Part shown: in pieces, positions 1-6,763 of the stretch
How positions within the stretch are numbered: the first letter of the stretch is position 1
Layout of the letters: the number at the start of each line of letters is the position of its first letter
NCBI GenBank assembly: GCA_023395575.1
Contig: JAEWZA010000338.1
Coordinates: 1 to 25,442 of the forward strand
Source: Bacillota bacterium
GTDB taxonomy: Bacteria > Bacillota > Clostridia > Acetivibrionales > DSM-1351
Length of the DNA: 25,442 nucleotides
Direction of reading: 5' to 3'
Position numbers and translations under genes: made by a program
Notes under the pieces: generated by a model
Database searches by the model: none
The model's input: only the letters and a program-made list of their open reading frames with translations
What the model was told of the DNA's origin: nothing

Positions 1-299
1 CCGTGAACGTTGTTCATGAAATAAGCTAGCTCATTAAACATAATCTCAAGATTATCAATTACCTTGATGGATGCCTTCGTGCTCTGATCAATTCTGCGAA
101 GCATCAGATTCCACTCGTTATTAAGTATTTCTGCGATGATTTCGCTTTTTGAGCTGTAGTAATTATAAACAGTGCCTGCTGCAACACCGCATTTTGCAGC
201 AATTTGCCTAATGCTTAGGCTGGAATATCCTGTATCTTTGAGTAATTGGCGAGTAACTAATAAAATATCTTCTCTAACATTGTTTAAGTTTTTTGGCAT
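1..299 (-). CDS. TetR/AcrR family transcriptional regulator (partial, C-terminus beyond left edge)
   Basis: Translating the minus strand from the ATG at 299 gives MPKNLNNVREDILLVTRQLL, followed by a TetR-type helix-turn-helix at about residues 22-55. Its recognition region reads SIRQIAAKCGVAAGTVYNYY and is followed by SSKSEIIAEIL. About 99 residues are present; the ligand-binding C-terminal domain lies outside the window, so the inducer cannot be inferred. A GGAGG ribosome binding site lies five bases before the ATG. The 5' leader is one copy of a repeated leader element, and a perfect 23-bp palindrome about 80 bp upstream is the likely autoregulatory operator. TetR proteins of this type usually repress their own or adjacent genes. 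The divergent neighbour is the GGDEF gene, but the true target may lie left of the window. Confidence 0.9.
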   Translation of the reverse strand, partial: MPKNLNNVREDILLVTRQLLKDTGYSSLSIRQIAAKCGVAAGTVYNYYSSKSEIIAEILNNEWNLMLRRIDQSTKASIKVIDNLEIMFNELAYFMNNVH

Positions 300-356
300 A
301 CTAACCTCCACGCCAGCTAAGGCATTAATATAGTAAATACTTCGTGTAGAATCTCT
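297..356 (-). repeat. Leader element copy A (upstream of tetR)
   Basis: On the minus strand this segment contains AGAGATTCTACACGAAGTAT, then TTTACTATATT, a short GCC..GGC hairpin and GGCGTGGAGGTTAGTATG. It aligns with the leaders of the acyl-CoA synthetase gene (9086-9141) and the EamA gene (21673-21736). The shared block CTACACNAAGTATTTACTAT is nearly identical between copies A and C. The similarity extends well beyond a ribosome binding site, so it is a dispersed 5' leader element of unknown function. Confidence 0.6.
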
Positions 357-377
357 GTATTGCCGAGGCAAATTTTG

Positions 378-400
378 TATAATGAACAATGTTCATTATA
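378..400. promoter_or_regulatory. 23-bp perfect palindrome, probable TetR operator
   Basis: The 23 bases form two 11-base arms around a central A at 389, with TGAACA and TGTTCA as the inner parts of the arms. The palindrome also contains TATAAT-like sequence on both strands, so bound protein would probably cover the tetR promoter. TetR-family regulators typically bind such dyads next to their own gene. The assignment to this TetR is inferred from position. Confidence 0.7.
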
Positions 401-634
401 GTTTATTATATAATAATAATCAATATGTATTTTAATAATAGTTGAGTTATTGCCCATTTACTAATATCATGAAATATATAAAGACAATATATTGCCCGTT
501 GATTTCTAGAGATACTTAATATAAATTAATTTTCGCAAATAGAAATCTAGTGGTAATATTCTGTTAAAACTCTGTATGGTCATTGCTAAATTAACTAAAT
601 TTACTCAATTTACTCAATTAAAAACATAATTATG
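401..634. other. Intergenic region between tetR and the GGDEF gene
   Basis: Very AT-rich sequence with no credible open reading frame on either strand. Apart from the palindrome to its left and the 9-bp direct repeats at 591-617, I recognise no conserved RNA or mobile element. It probably holds the divergent promoter region. Confidence 0.6.
591..617. repeat. Three tandem 9-bp repeats upstream of the GGDEF promoter
   Basis: The units read TTAACTAAA, TTTACTCAA and TTTACTCAA without gaps; the last two are identical. They end 17 bp before the -35 hexamer of the GGDEF gene. Tandem short direct repeats are a common operator layout for ribbon-helix-helix proteins, and the downstream gene ends in such a domain, so autoregulation is a reasonable guess. 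Confidence 0.45.
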
Positions 635-663
635 TTGACATATATATATGTATTTGATATGCT
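635..663 (+). promoter_or_regulatory. Sigma-A-type promoter of the GGDEF gene
   Basis: A perfect -35 TTGACA (635-640) is separated by 17 bp from TATGCT (658-663). Transcription would begin near 670. This rules out an ATG at 648, which lies inside the promoter, and supports the start at 687. Confidence 0.65.
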
Positions 664-686
664 TATGTATAGGGGGAATTTTATAT

Positions 687-1307
687 ATGGAAGACAGCGT
701 TGTGACAAAAGAAATATTCATGTCAAAAGTTCAAGAATTAGTTTCTTGTGTTGATGGTCCTTTCAGTATTGTCGTAGCAGATATTGATAATTTTGAAAAT
801 ATAAATAAAATATATGGCTATGCTATCGGTGATGAAGTAATCAAAAAACTGATGTCAGTATTTAAAAGAAATTTATCTGGCAGTGACCTTATCATGAGGC
901 ATGGAGATGAATTTAACATTCTGCTTGTAAAAAAAGGTGCTGAAAGAAGCTTTATGGAAATGGAAGAAATCCGTAGATATTTTTCAGATAATACTTTTCC
1001 GCTGTCTGATGTTTACAAAACTGAAAATGTATATATTACAGTTAGCTGTGGAATAGCAAGTTATCCAAGAGATGCAAAAAATTCTATTGAACTATTCAGG
1101 GTTGCAGACAGTGCCATGTTTAGAGCAAAAAAACTCGGTAAAAACAAGGTTTGTTTATCCGAAGCAGAAAGTATGGTTTTAAAATCCAGTTATTTTACAA
1201 AGACACAAGTAGACAGACTTTCAAAATTGGCTAAAGAAACTGAGAAAACAGAAGCCTTTTTACTTCGTGAGGCTGTAGATGATTTATTTAAGAAATATAG
1301 TAAATAG
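687..1307 (+). CDS. GGDEF-domain protein with C-terminal ribbon-helix-helix-like segment
   Basis: This 206-residue protein has no membrane or sensor domain. Residues 24-157 form a GGDEF domain: ADIDNFENINKIYG, the signature MRHGDEFNILL (HGDEF at 72-76) and SAMFRAKKLGKNKV near the end. The first glycine of GGDEF is histidine, and no RxxD inhibitory site precedes the signature, so cyclase activity is possible but uncertain and product inhibition is unlikely. Residues 168-204 (TKTQVDRLSKLAKETEKTEA, then FLLREAVDDLFKKY) look like a ribbon-helix-helix DNA-binding domain, an unusual partner for GGDEF. I chose the ATG at 687 because AGGGGG lies just before it; the upstream ATG at 648 falls inside the promoter. 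It may be a nucleotide-sensing transcription factor or a cyclase tethered to DNA. Confidence 0.85.
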   Translation: MEDSVVTKEIFMSKVQELVSCVDGPFSIVVADIDNFENINKIYGYAIGDEVIKKLMSVFKRNLSGSDLIMRHGDEFNILLVKKGAERSFMEMEEIRRYFSDNTFPLSDVYKTENVYITVSCGIASYPRDAKNSIELFRVADSAMFRAKKLGKNKVCLSEAESMVLKSSYFTKTQVDRLSKLAKETEKTEAFLLREAVDDLFKKYSK

Positions 1308-1407
1308 TTTTTATTTTATATGCATAATATTAAATTTGTTAGGTGAGGGACTATATTAAAAGGAGGTCCTGTAACCATACAATATAAATAAAAATTGAAT
1401 ATTTTAA

Positions 1408-1535
1408 ATTTGCGCTTAATCCTAAATGGAACGGGAGAACCAATCTAAGGGGTGAATCTAGTTATCTAGTAGGGGAATCTTTCGACCCAAATCCGTCAGC
1501 TAATCTCGTAAGCGTTGAAAGAGAAAGTGATTGAT
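1408..1535 (+). ncRNA. c-di-AMP riboswitch (ydaO-yuaA family)
   Basis: The segment carries the conserved blocks of the ydaO aptamer in order: GCGCTTAATCCTAAATGGAACG, GGGAGAACCAA, GGGGTGAATCTAG, TAGTAGGGGAATC, AAATCCGTCAGCTAA and CTCGTAAGCGTT. Members of this class bind cyclic di-AMP and usually switch expression off through a terminator. They control potassium and osmolyte uptake and cell-wall hydrolases. The first plus-strand genes downstream are an amino acid ABC transporter and then acetyl-beta-lysine synthesis genes, which fits an osmotic-stress role. The exact edges are approximate. Confidence 0.88.
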
Positions 1536-1580
1536 ATAATTTATTGTATCTTTGATTAGCATATAAATTTAAATTTTAAA

Positions 1581-1620
1581 AACGCTATGGACACTTCTCC
1601 ATAGCGTTTAATTTTAATTT
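1581..1620 (+). terminator. Intrinsic terminator, likely riboswitch expression platform
   Basis: A perfect 10-bp stem (AACGCTATGG at 1581-1590, CCATAGCGTT at 1599-1608) with an 8-base loop is followed by a T-rich tract interrupted by As. The 5' arm begins AACGCT, which can pair with AGCGTT at 1511-1516 inside the conserved aptamer. An antiterminator without ligand and a terminator with c-di-AMP is therefore plausible. It may also simply end the GGDEF transcript. Confidence 0.75.
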
Positions 1621-1873
1621 AAAAGTAAAAAAATAACAGAAAATATAAAAAATACTAAATTGCAATATATGTGTAACTGGCATTAATAATCTTAATTTAT
1701 GGCATTGTTTTTTGATATAGCGATAAAATGGATGCAATTTTACCAAATTTAATTAAATATTTTATAGTAAAGGGTCGAGCGGTGATTTAGGTCACTGATA
1801 ATTAAAATAAAAAACGGGAGGAAGGTAGACTTAGCACTTCAATATTAAAATCAAAAAATGGAGGTTTTAAAAT
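1621..1873. other. Leader between the riboswitch terminator and the ABC transporter
   Basis: AT-rich, no open reading frame. It ends in GGAGG (1861-1865), which serves the lipoprotein gene. GTGA and TCAC around 1780-1797 could form a weak hairpin. I see no clear second promoter, which favours read-through from the riboswitch transcript, but a weak AT-rich promoter cannot be excluded. Confidence 0.4.
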
Positions 1874-2707
1874 ATGTTTAACAAAAAAATGAAAGTTATA
1901 GGTGTAGCTTTAATGATTTTTATGATATTTGGTATGGCGGGTTGCGGAAATAAAGGAATAAGTATTGGTGTGACAACTGGAACAACCTTTGAAGCAGAAG
2001 CAAAAAAGTTTGCAAAAGTTAACGAGGTAAAGCTTTACAAGGATGATACCTTGACATTGTGGGAACTATCCAATGGAAGAATTGATGGGGTAATTACAGA
2101 CAGAATGGTTGGAACTATAGGAATAAAGGAAGCTGGTTATACAAATTTAAAACTTGCAGGAGATCTTATTTATAAAGAAACAATTGCTGTTGCTGTCAGA
2201 AAAGAAGACGATTCGCTGAGGCAGGCAATAAATTCGGCATTAAAAGAAATGATTTCAGACGGCACTTATAAGACTATAAGTCAAAAGTACTTTGATATGG
2301 ATATTCTTGAGGGAATAGATTATAAAGTAACCTTTCCAGATGAACAGCCAGCAACTGATGACAGTCTAGAAAGAGTAAAAAAGGCAGGAAAAATATCCTT
2401 TGCAATGAGCGGAGGCTATAGACCATTTAACTATTTTACGGATGAAGATGAGCTTACTGGCTTTGACGTAGAGATTGGAAAGGAAGTAGCAAAAAGGCTG
2501 GGAGTTAGCTATGAACCGATAACAACAGACTGGAGTGGTATACTTGAAGGCTTGAGAAGTGGGAGGTATGATGGAATATTCGGTAGCATGGCTATTACTG
2601 AAGAGAGAGCAGAGGTAGTTGATTTTACAGATCCATACTACTATTCAGGAGCTCAGCTTATTGTAAGAAGTGATTCGGAAATAAACAGTCCGGAAGATTT
2701 AAAATAG
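1874..2707 (+). CDS. Amino acid ABC transporter substrate-binding lipoprotein with permuted halves
   Basis: A 277-residue SBP_bac_3-type binding protein. Residues 1-24 are a lipoprotein signal peptide with lipobox MAGC (Cys24). In the family the order is N-half then C-half. Here residues 29-145 are the normal C-half (IGVTTGTTFEAEA, ELSNGRIDGVITD, AVAVRKEDDSL, SDGTYKTISQKYF), and residues 163-277 are the normal N-half (ERVKKAGKISFAMSGGYRPF, DELTGFDVEIGKEVAKRLG, GSMAITEERAEVVDFTDPYY, ending NSPEDLK). The usual ligand-contacting Arg (R245) and Asp (D76) are kept, so binding is likely preserved. The break lies at the first hinge crossing and a roughly 17-residue linker joins the old ends. The total is about one full domain, not a fragment. 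It leads a transporter operon; lysine is a possible ligand from context. Confidence 0.88.
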   Translation: MFNKKMKVIGVALMIFMIFGMAGCGNKGISIGVTTGTTFEAEAKKFAKVNEVKLYKDDTLTLWELSNGRIDGVITDRMVGTIGIKEAGYTNLKLAGDLIYKETIAVAVRKEDDSLRQAINSALKEMISDGTYKTISQKYFDMDILEGIDYKVTFPDEQPATDDSLERVKKAGKISFAMSGGYRPFNYFTDEDELTGFDVEIGKEVAKRLGVSYEPITTDWSGILEGLRSGRYDGIFGSMAITEERAEVVDFTDPYYYSGAQLIVRSDSEINSPEDLK

Positions 2708-2719
2708 GGGGGATTTTTG

Positions 2720-3376
2720 TTGGATTTCGGTTGGAATATTATTATTGAAAAATTTCCTATATTTTTACCTGCGGCTTTTGAAACCATAAAAATAACTATT
2801 GCGGCTGTTATAGTAGGGCTTGTTATAGGTATTCTGGCTGCTATGTGTAGAATTTCTAAATATAAAATACTATATTATCCAGTTACCTTATATATTAATA
2901 TAGTTCGGGGTACGCCTATTCTGCTTCAGCTATTTATAGTGTATTACGGATTGTCTGGTTTTATAAGGCTTGATCCGTATCCTTCGGCAATAATAGCTTT
3001 TGGAATTCATAACGGCGCGTATATTGCTGAGATATTCAGAGGCGCAATCAAATCTATTGACAGGGGTCAAACTGAAGCTGCAAGGTCTTTGGGAATGAGT
3101 AAGTTTAAAGCGATGTACCGTATAGTATTGCCTCAGGCATTAAAAAGAGCCATACCACCTTTAGGCAACCAGCTTATAATTGCTACAAAAGATTCATCAT
3201 TGGCTAGTGCCATAACCGTACGTGAATTGTTGCTGAAGTCGCAGCAAATGGGTTCATCTACATTTCGATTTATGGAATACTTTTTGATTGCAGGAATTTA
3301 CTATCTTATAATAACATCGGTTTTGAGCTTTTTTGTAAACAAGCTTGAACGAAAACTGGCGGTAAGTGACAGATAG
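2720..3376 (+). CDS. Amino acid ABC transporter permease (HisMQ/GlnP family)
   Basis: Membrane subunit of a polar amino acid importer, about 218 residues, the usual length. It has hydrophobic segments near residues 14-40, 54-78, 88-105 and 185-205, and the cytoplasmic ATPase-contact loop EAARSLGMSKFKAMYRIVLP followed by QALKRAIPPLGN. The motif IVRGTPILLQLF is typical of the family. The start is a TTG: AGGGGGG at 2706-2712 is better spaced for the TTG at 2720 than for the one at 2717, though both are possible. It starts about a dozen bases after the binding-protein stop, so the two are surely co-transcribed. Confidence 0.92.
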   Translation: MDFGWNIIIEKFPIFLPAAFETIKITIAAVIVGLVIGILAAMCRISKYKILYYPVTLYINIVRGTPILLQLFIVYYGLSGFIRLDPYPSAIIAFGIHNGAYIAEIFRGAIKSIDRGQTEAARSLGMSKFKAMYRIVLPQALKRAIPPLGNQLIIATKDSSLASAITVRELLLKSQQMGSSTFRFMEYFLIAGIYYLIITSVLSFFVNKLERKLAVSDR

Positions 3377-3388
3377 GAGTGAGGAGTT

Positions 3389-4138
3389 TTGAGTCATAAA
3401 AATAAAGATAAAACAATGCTGGAAGTACGTGATTTACATAAAAGCTTTGGTAAGCTGGAGGTACTTAAAGGAATTAACTTGTCGGTAAACGAAGGGGAAG
3501 TTATTGTAATTATTGGACCTAGCGGCTCGGGTAAAAGTACATTTCTCAGATGCATTAATTTTTTGGAAAAAAGTCAAAGAGGAGATATTATCATTGATGG
3601 TAGTCTAATTGAAAGAAAAGAAGCAATGATGAACCGCATGAGGCAAAATGTAGGAATGGTTTTTCAACATTTTAATCTTTTTCCTCATAAAACTGTTTTG
3701 AATAATATTATTGAAGGACCAGTTCAAGTAAAAGGCATGGACAAACAGAAAGCAATTATATTAGCTGAGGAACTGCTTGAGAAGGTGGGCTTAAGTGACA
3801 AAAGAGATGTTTATCCTGCCATGCTTTCAGGGGGACAGAAACAGAGGGTTGCTATAGCACGAACAATGGCAATGGAACCTAAAATGATACTATTTGATGA
3901 ACCTACATCAGCTTTAGACCCTGAACTGGTGGGAGAGGTGTTAACTGTTATGAAGAATTTGGCAAGGGATGGTATGACAATGGTGATTGTAAGCCATGAG
4001 ATGAGTTTTGCCAGAGAAGTATCCGACAGAGTTATTTTCATGGATGATGGTAGGATTTTGGAAGAGGGGAATCCAGAAGACATTTTTAATAATCCTCAAA
4101 ATGAGCGTACGCAAGCTTTTTTAAGCAGGGTATTATAA
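3389..4138 (+). CDS. Polar amino acid ABC transporter ATP-binding protein (GlnQ-like)
   Basis: A 249-residue ATPase of the importer, with Walker [10 protein letters not shown] near residue 44, Q-loop [12 protein letters not shown], signature [12 protein letters not shown], Walker [15 protein letters not shown] and the switch histidine in VIVSHEMSF. It powers uptake by the preceding permease and binding lipoprotein. The start is TTG, with AGGAG and GAGGAG just upstream; an ATG at 3416 lacks a ribosome binding site and would trim nine residues. The gene starts 12 bases after the permease stop, completing a binding protein-permease-ATPase operon downstream of the c-di-AMP riboswitch. Confidence 0.95.
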   Translation: MSHKNKDKTMLEVRDLHKSFGKLEVLKGINLSVNEGEVIVIIGPSGSGKSTFLRCINFLEKSQRGDIIIDGSLIERKEAMMNRMRQNVGMVFQHFNLFPHKTVLNNIIEGPVQVKGMDKQKAIILAEELLEKVGLSDKRDVYPAMLSGGQKQRVAIARTMAMEPKMILFDEPTSALDPELVGEVLTVMKNLARDGMTMVIVSHEMSFAREVSDRVIFMDDGRILEEGNPEDIFNNPQNERTQAFLSRVL

Positions 4139-4219
4139 CGAGGCAAGAAAATGTCCCCCACTTATATAAGCGGAGGGTACTGCTTTTGTTTTCAGGCGGA
4201 GAGAATATCTCCTGCCTCG
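4139..4219. repeat. 80-bp hairpin-like repeat element, copy 1
   Basis: Begins immediately after the ATPase stop codon. It is bounded by inverted ends CGAGGCA (4139-4145) and TGCCTCG (4213-4219) and has an inner dyad around CTTATATAAG flanked by CCC and GGG. The first 55 bp align with the reverse complement of 24930-24985, sharing CGAGGCAAGAAAA, TCCCC, TATAA, GGTAC and GTTTTC. This looks like a small non-autonomous repeat or a structured RNA element. I do not recognise the family. Confidence 0.5.
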
Positions 4220-4323
4220 CTTACACGCCGTTGATGAAGTGAATTTTTCTGCAATCAAAAAATTTCATTTTGAATCTAGGCGTTATAATCTGATACCGCA
4301 TGTACTTGAAAGGAGCTAGAAAA

Positions 4324-5604
4324 ATGAAAAGAAATTATAAAGATATAAGCTTATGGAAGGATGTTGCCCAAGAGGACTGGAATGACTGGAGGTGGCAGCT
4401 TTCGAATAGAATTACATCAGTAGATGAATTGGAAAAAATAATAAGCTTAACTAAGGAAGAGAGAGATGGAGTAAAAGCAAGCCTAGAAAAGCTTAGGATG
4501 GCGATAACACCATATTATGCTACATTAATTGATCCCAATGATTCAAATTGTCCAATAAGAAAGCAGGCAGTTCCAACAAATAATGAAGCCAATATATCAA
4601 ACTGTGATAGCAAAGACCCTCTTCATGAGTCAAAGGATTCTCCTGTTAAGGGCTTGACTCATAGATATCCAGATAGGGTACTGATGCTTATAACTGACCA
4701 GTGTTCAATGTATTGTCGCCATTGTACAAGAAGAAGATTTGCAGGAAATGACGATAAGGAGCTTTCGCTCGATAATATAAAAAAAGCTATAGATTATATA
4801 CGAAAAACAACAGAAATAAGGGATGTGCTTCTGTCAGGCGGTGACGCTCTATGTGTATCTGATAGGCTTCTTGAATATATTCTCAAAAGTCTAAGAGAGA
4901 TTGAGCATGTTGAAATTATCAGAATTGGCACAAGGACACCTGTGGTAATGCCACAAAGAATAACTAAGGATTTGTGTGATATGCTTAAGAAGTATCATCC
5001 AATATGGGTTAACACTCATTTTAATCACTCAAGTGAAATAACAGAAGAATCTAAAAGAGCATGTGCCATGCTTGCAAACTCAGGTATACCATTAGGAAAT
5101 CAATCGGTACTATTAAAAAATGTTAATGATTGTCCATACATAATGAAAAATCTTGTGCAGGAACTTGTTAAAAATAGAGTTAGGCCATATTACCTATATC
5201 AATGTGACTTATCTGAGGGAATAGAGCATTTCAGAACTCCAGTAGCTACAGGTATTGAAATTATTGAAATGTTACGTGGACATACTTCAGGCTATGCAGT
5301 ACCTACCTTTGTAGTTGATGCTCCAGGTGGAGGCGGCAAAATTCCGGTAAATCCACAATACCTTATTTCGCAGTCATCAGAAAAGGTTATTTTAAGAAAT
5401 TTTGAGGGAGTAATATGTACTTATACAGAACCGAAAGATAAAACTAGGCTGTGCAATAATTGTGGTATTTGTAGTATGTACAAACAAAGAGAATGCCGAG
5501 GACTTGAGAAACTATTTAGTGATGAGAAGGTGTGTCTTGTACCTCAAGGAAATATACGTCTGAAAAAGAGGGAGAGATATCACGAATATGTTAGAGTCAC
5601 GTAG
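4324..5604 (+). CDS. ablA: L-lysine 2,3-aminomutase
   Basis: A 426-residue radical SAM/PLP enzyme that converts L-lysine to L-beta-lysine. The iron-sulfur motif is CSMYCRHC (C127, C131, C134), the PLP lysine is K339 in DAPGGGGKI, and the two aspartates that hold the lysine side-chain amine are D295 (QCDLSEG) and D332. All are offset by two from the characterised Clostridium subterminale enzyme. C270 and the cluster C377/C380/C383 match its zinc site. The aspartates favour lysine over glutamate as substrate. I chose the ATG at 4324 because AAAGGAG lies 8 bases before it; the ATG at 4300 has none. The stop overlaps the start of the acetyltransferase gene, the standard ablAB arrangement for the osmolyte N-epsilon-acetyl-beta-lysine. 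Lysine fermentation is less likely, since no other kam genes are nearby. Confidence 0.93.
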   Translation: MKRNYKDISLWKDVAQEDWNDWRWQLSNRITSVDELEKIISLTKEERDGVKASLEKLRMAITPYYATLIDPNDSNCPIRKQAVPTNNEANISNCDSKDPLHESKDSPVKGLTHRYPDRVLMLITDQCSMYCRHCTRRRFAGNDDKELSLDNIKKAIDYIRKTTEIRDVLLSGGDALCVSDRLLEYILKSLREIEHVEIIRIGTRTPVVMPQRITKDLCDMLKKYHPIWVNTHFNHSSEITEESKRACAMLANSGIPLGNQSVLLKNVNDCPYIMKNLVQELVKNRVRPYYLYQCDLSEGIEHFRTPVATGIEIIEMLRGHTSGYAVPTFVVDAPGGGGKIPVNPQYLISQSSEKVILRNFEGVICTYTEPKDKTRLCNNCGICSMYKQRECRGLEKLFSDEKVCLVPQGNIRLKKRERYHEYVRVT

Positions 5605-6439
5605 TAAAGAAAATTATTATACAAGCATAAATGGTGTTAAGATATTTGTTGATTACACTAATGAGCGTCTAAAAATACTAGATTATCATGAAGTTTCAGA
5701 TAGCAATATCCTAGGAATTGTTGATTATGCATTAGAAAATGGGTTGGGTAAAATAATATCAAACTGTAGAATAAGGCTTTTAGAACCATATAGGAAATGT
5801 GGATTTAAGATTGAAGGATTGATAAAAGGCTTTTTTAAAGGTGAAGATGCTTATTGTGTATCATTTTTTATTGATAAGAAACGTGAACTATCCATAAAAA
5901 CTAAAGAAGAGGATGAAATTATAAGCAAATGTGATTTTATAGATGGAAAAGCCGCTATAGCTGAAAGTACGAAATATATAATTAGAAGTGCTGAAGCTAA
6001 TGATGTTCCACAGATGACAAAGCTATTTTTAAGTGTCTTTAAGACGTATCCTTCACCTGTCTTTAACGGCGATTATTTGCAAAAAATAATGAAAGAACAT
6101 GTACTTTTTAAGGTTGCTGTCGAGGATGGTAAAATTATTAGTATTGCATCAGCTGATATGGACAAGGAAAATTTAAATGCTGAAATTACTGACTGTGCTA
6201 CATATCCTGAACATAGGGGGAGAGGTATACTTCCAAAGCTTATTCAAAGCCTTGAACAGGAACTTTTGCAAAAGAAGTTTATTACTCTATATAGTCTTTC
6301 AAGAGCTATAAATCCCGGAATAAATAGAACGTTGGGAAAACTTCAGTACCGTTACTGCGGTAGGCTTGTGAATAACTGTCACATATGCGGGGGCTTTGAA
6401 GATATGAATATATGGGTTAAAAATCTAAATAGGGGTTGA
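5588..6439 (+). CDS. ablB: Beta-lysine N6-acetyltransferase
   Basis: A 283-residue protein with an N-terminal domain (about 1-125) and a C-terminal GNAT domain (about 130-280). The acetyl-CoA-binding loop reads CATYPEHRGRGILPKLI near residue 207. FKTYPSPVF and a C-terminal cysteine-containing stretch (NNCHICGGFEDMNIW) fit the AblB family. It transfers acetyl to the epsilon-amino group of beta-lysine to give the compatible solute N-epsilon-acetyl-beta-lysine. The ATG lies within the last 17 bases of ablA in another frame, so the two are translationally coupled. GGGAG at 5570-5574 is a distant ribosome binding site. The context with a c-di-AMP riboswitch and amino acid importer supports an osmotic role. 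Confidence 0.88.
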   Translation: MLESRSKENYYTSINGVKIFVDYTNERLKILDYHEVSDSNILGIVDYALENGLGKIISNCRIRLLEPYRKCGFKIEGLIKGFFKGEDAYCVSFFIDKKRELSIKTKEEDEIISKCDFIDGKAAIAESTKYIIRSAEANDVPQMTKLFLSVFKTYPSPVFNGDYLQKIMKEHVLFKVAVEDGKIISIASADMDKENLNAEITDCATYPEHRGRGILPKLIQSLEQELLQKKFITLYSLSRAINPGINRTLGKLQYRYCGRLVNNCHICGGFEDMNIWVKNLNRG

Positions 6440-6695
6440 GCTGAATGAAACTGATTTTTGCTATAATGCATGATGAGGATTTAACTTTTCATTTGATAAG
6501 TTTTAACACCTACGATTTTTAACTGGGAAAGATGAGTTAAATAAATTTAATTAGAATTTTATTATAAAGAGCTGTACAAATCAGATAACTTTTTCTGCTT
6601 TTGTACAGTTTTTTATATAAGAATATGTGCATTAGCACCTTGCGTATTCATCATCCATGATTGATAGTTACCAAAATCCCATATGGTGTCGAGTA
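6440..6695. other. Intergenic region after ablB
   Basis: No credible open reading frame. It contains the ablAB terminator at 6572-6614 and a small hairpin GTGCATTAGCAC near 6626-6637; otherwise nothing recognisable. I looked for a SAM or T-box leader ahead of the methionine gene and see neither. Confidence 0.6.
6572..6614 (+). terminator. Intrinsic terminator of the ablAB operon
   Basis: A 9-bp perfect stem, CTGTACAAA (6572-6580) with TTTGTACAG (6600-6608), is followed by six Ts. It lies about 130 bp past the ablB stop. Confidence 0.85.
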
Positions 6696-6724
6696 TTGAC
6701 TCCCATTTCAACAAAAAGTATAAT
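6696..6724 (+). promoter_or_regulatory. Sigma-A promoter of the methionine synthesis gene
   Basis: TTGACT (6696-6701), a 17-bp spacer and a perfect TATAAT (6719-6724). The predicted transcript start near 6731 leaves a short leader of about 33 bases before the ATG at 6764, too short for a riboswitch. Confidence 0.8.
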
Positions 6725-6763
6725 TATTTTCTAAGAATATAGAGAGTTAGGGTTAAGAGTGTT

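Noticed and set aside
3811..4083. 90-codon minus-strand open frame inside the ATPase gene
   Set aside because: It is the antisense shadow of conserved ATPase motifs and has no ribosome binding site.
4284..4289. TATAAT as an ablAB promoter
   Set aside because: No acceptable -35 hexamer lies 16-18 bp upstream; it may be weak or fortuitous, so I did not list it as a promoter.
6640..6763. SAM or T-box riboswitch ahead of the methionine gene
   Set aside because: The promoter at 6696-6724 leaves only about 33 bases of leader, and no conserved riboswitch blocks are visible.
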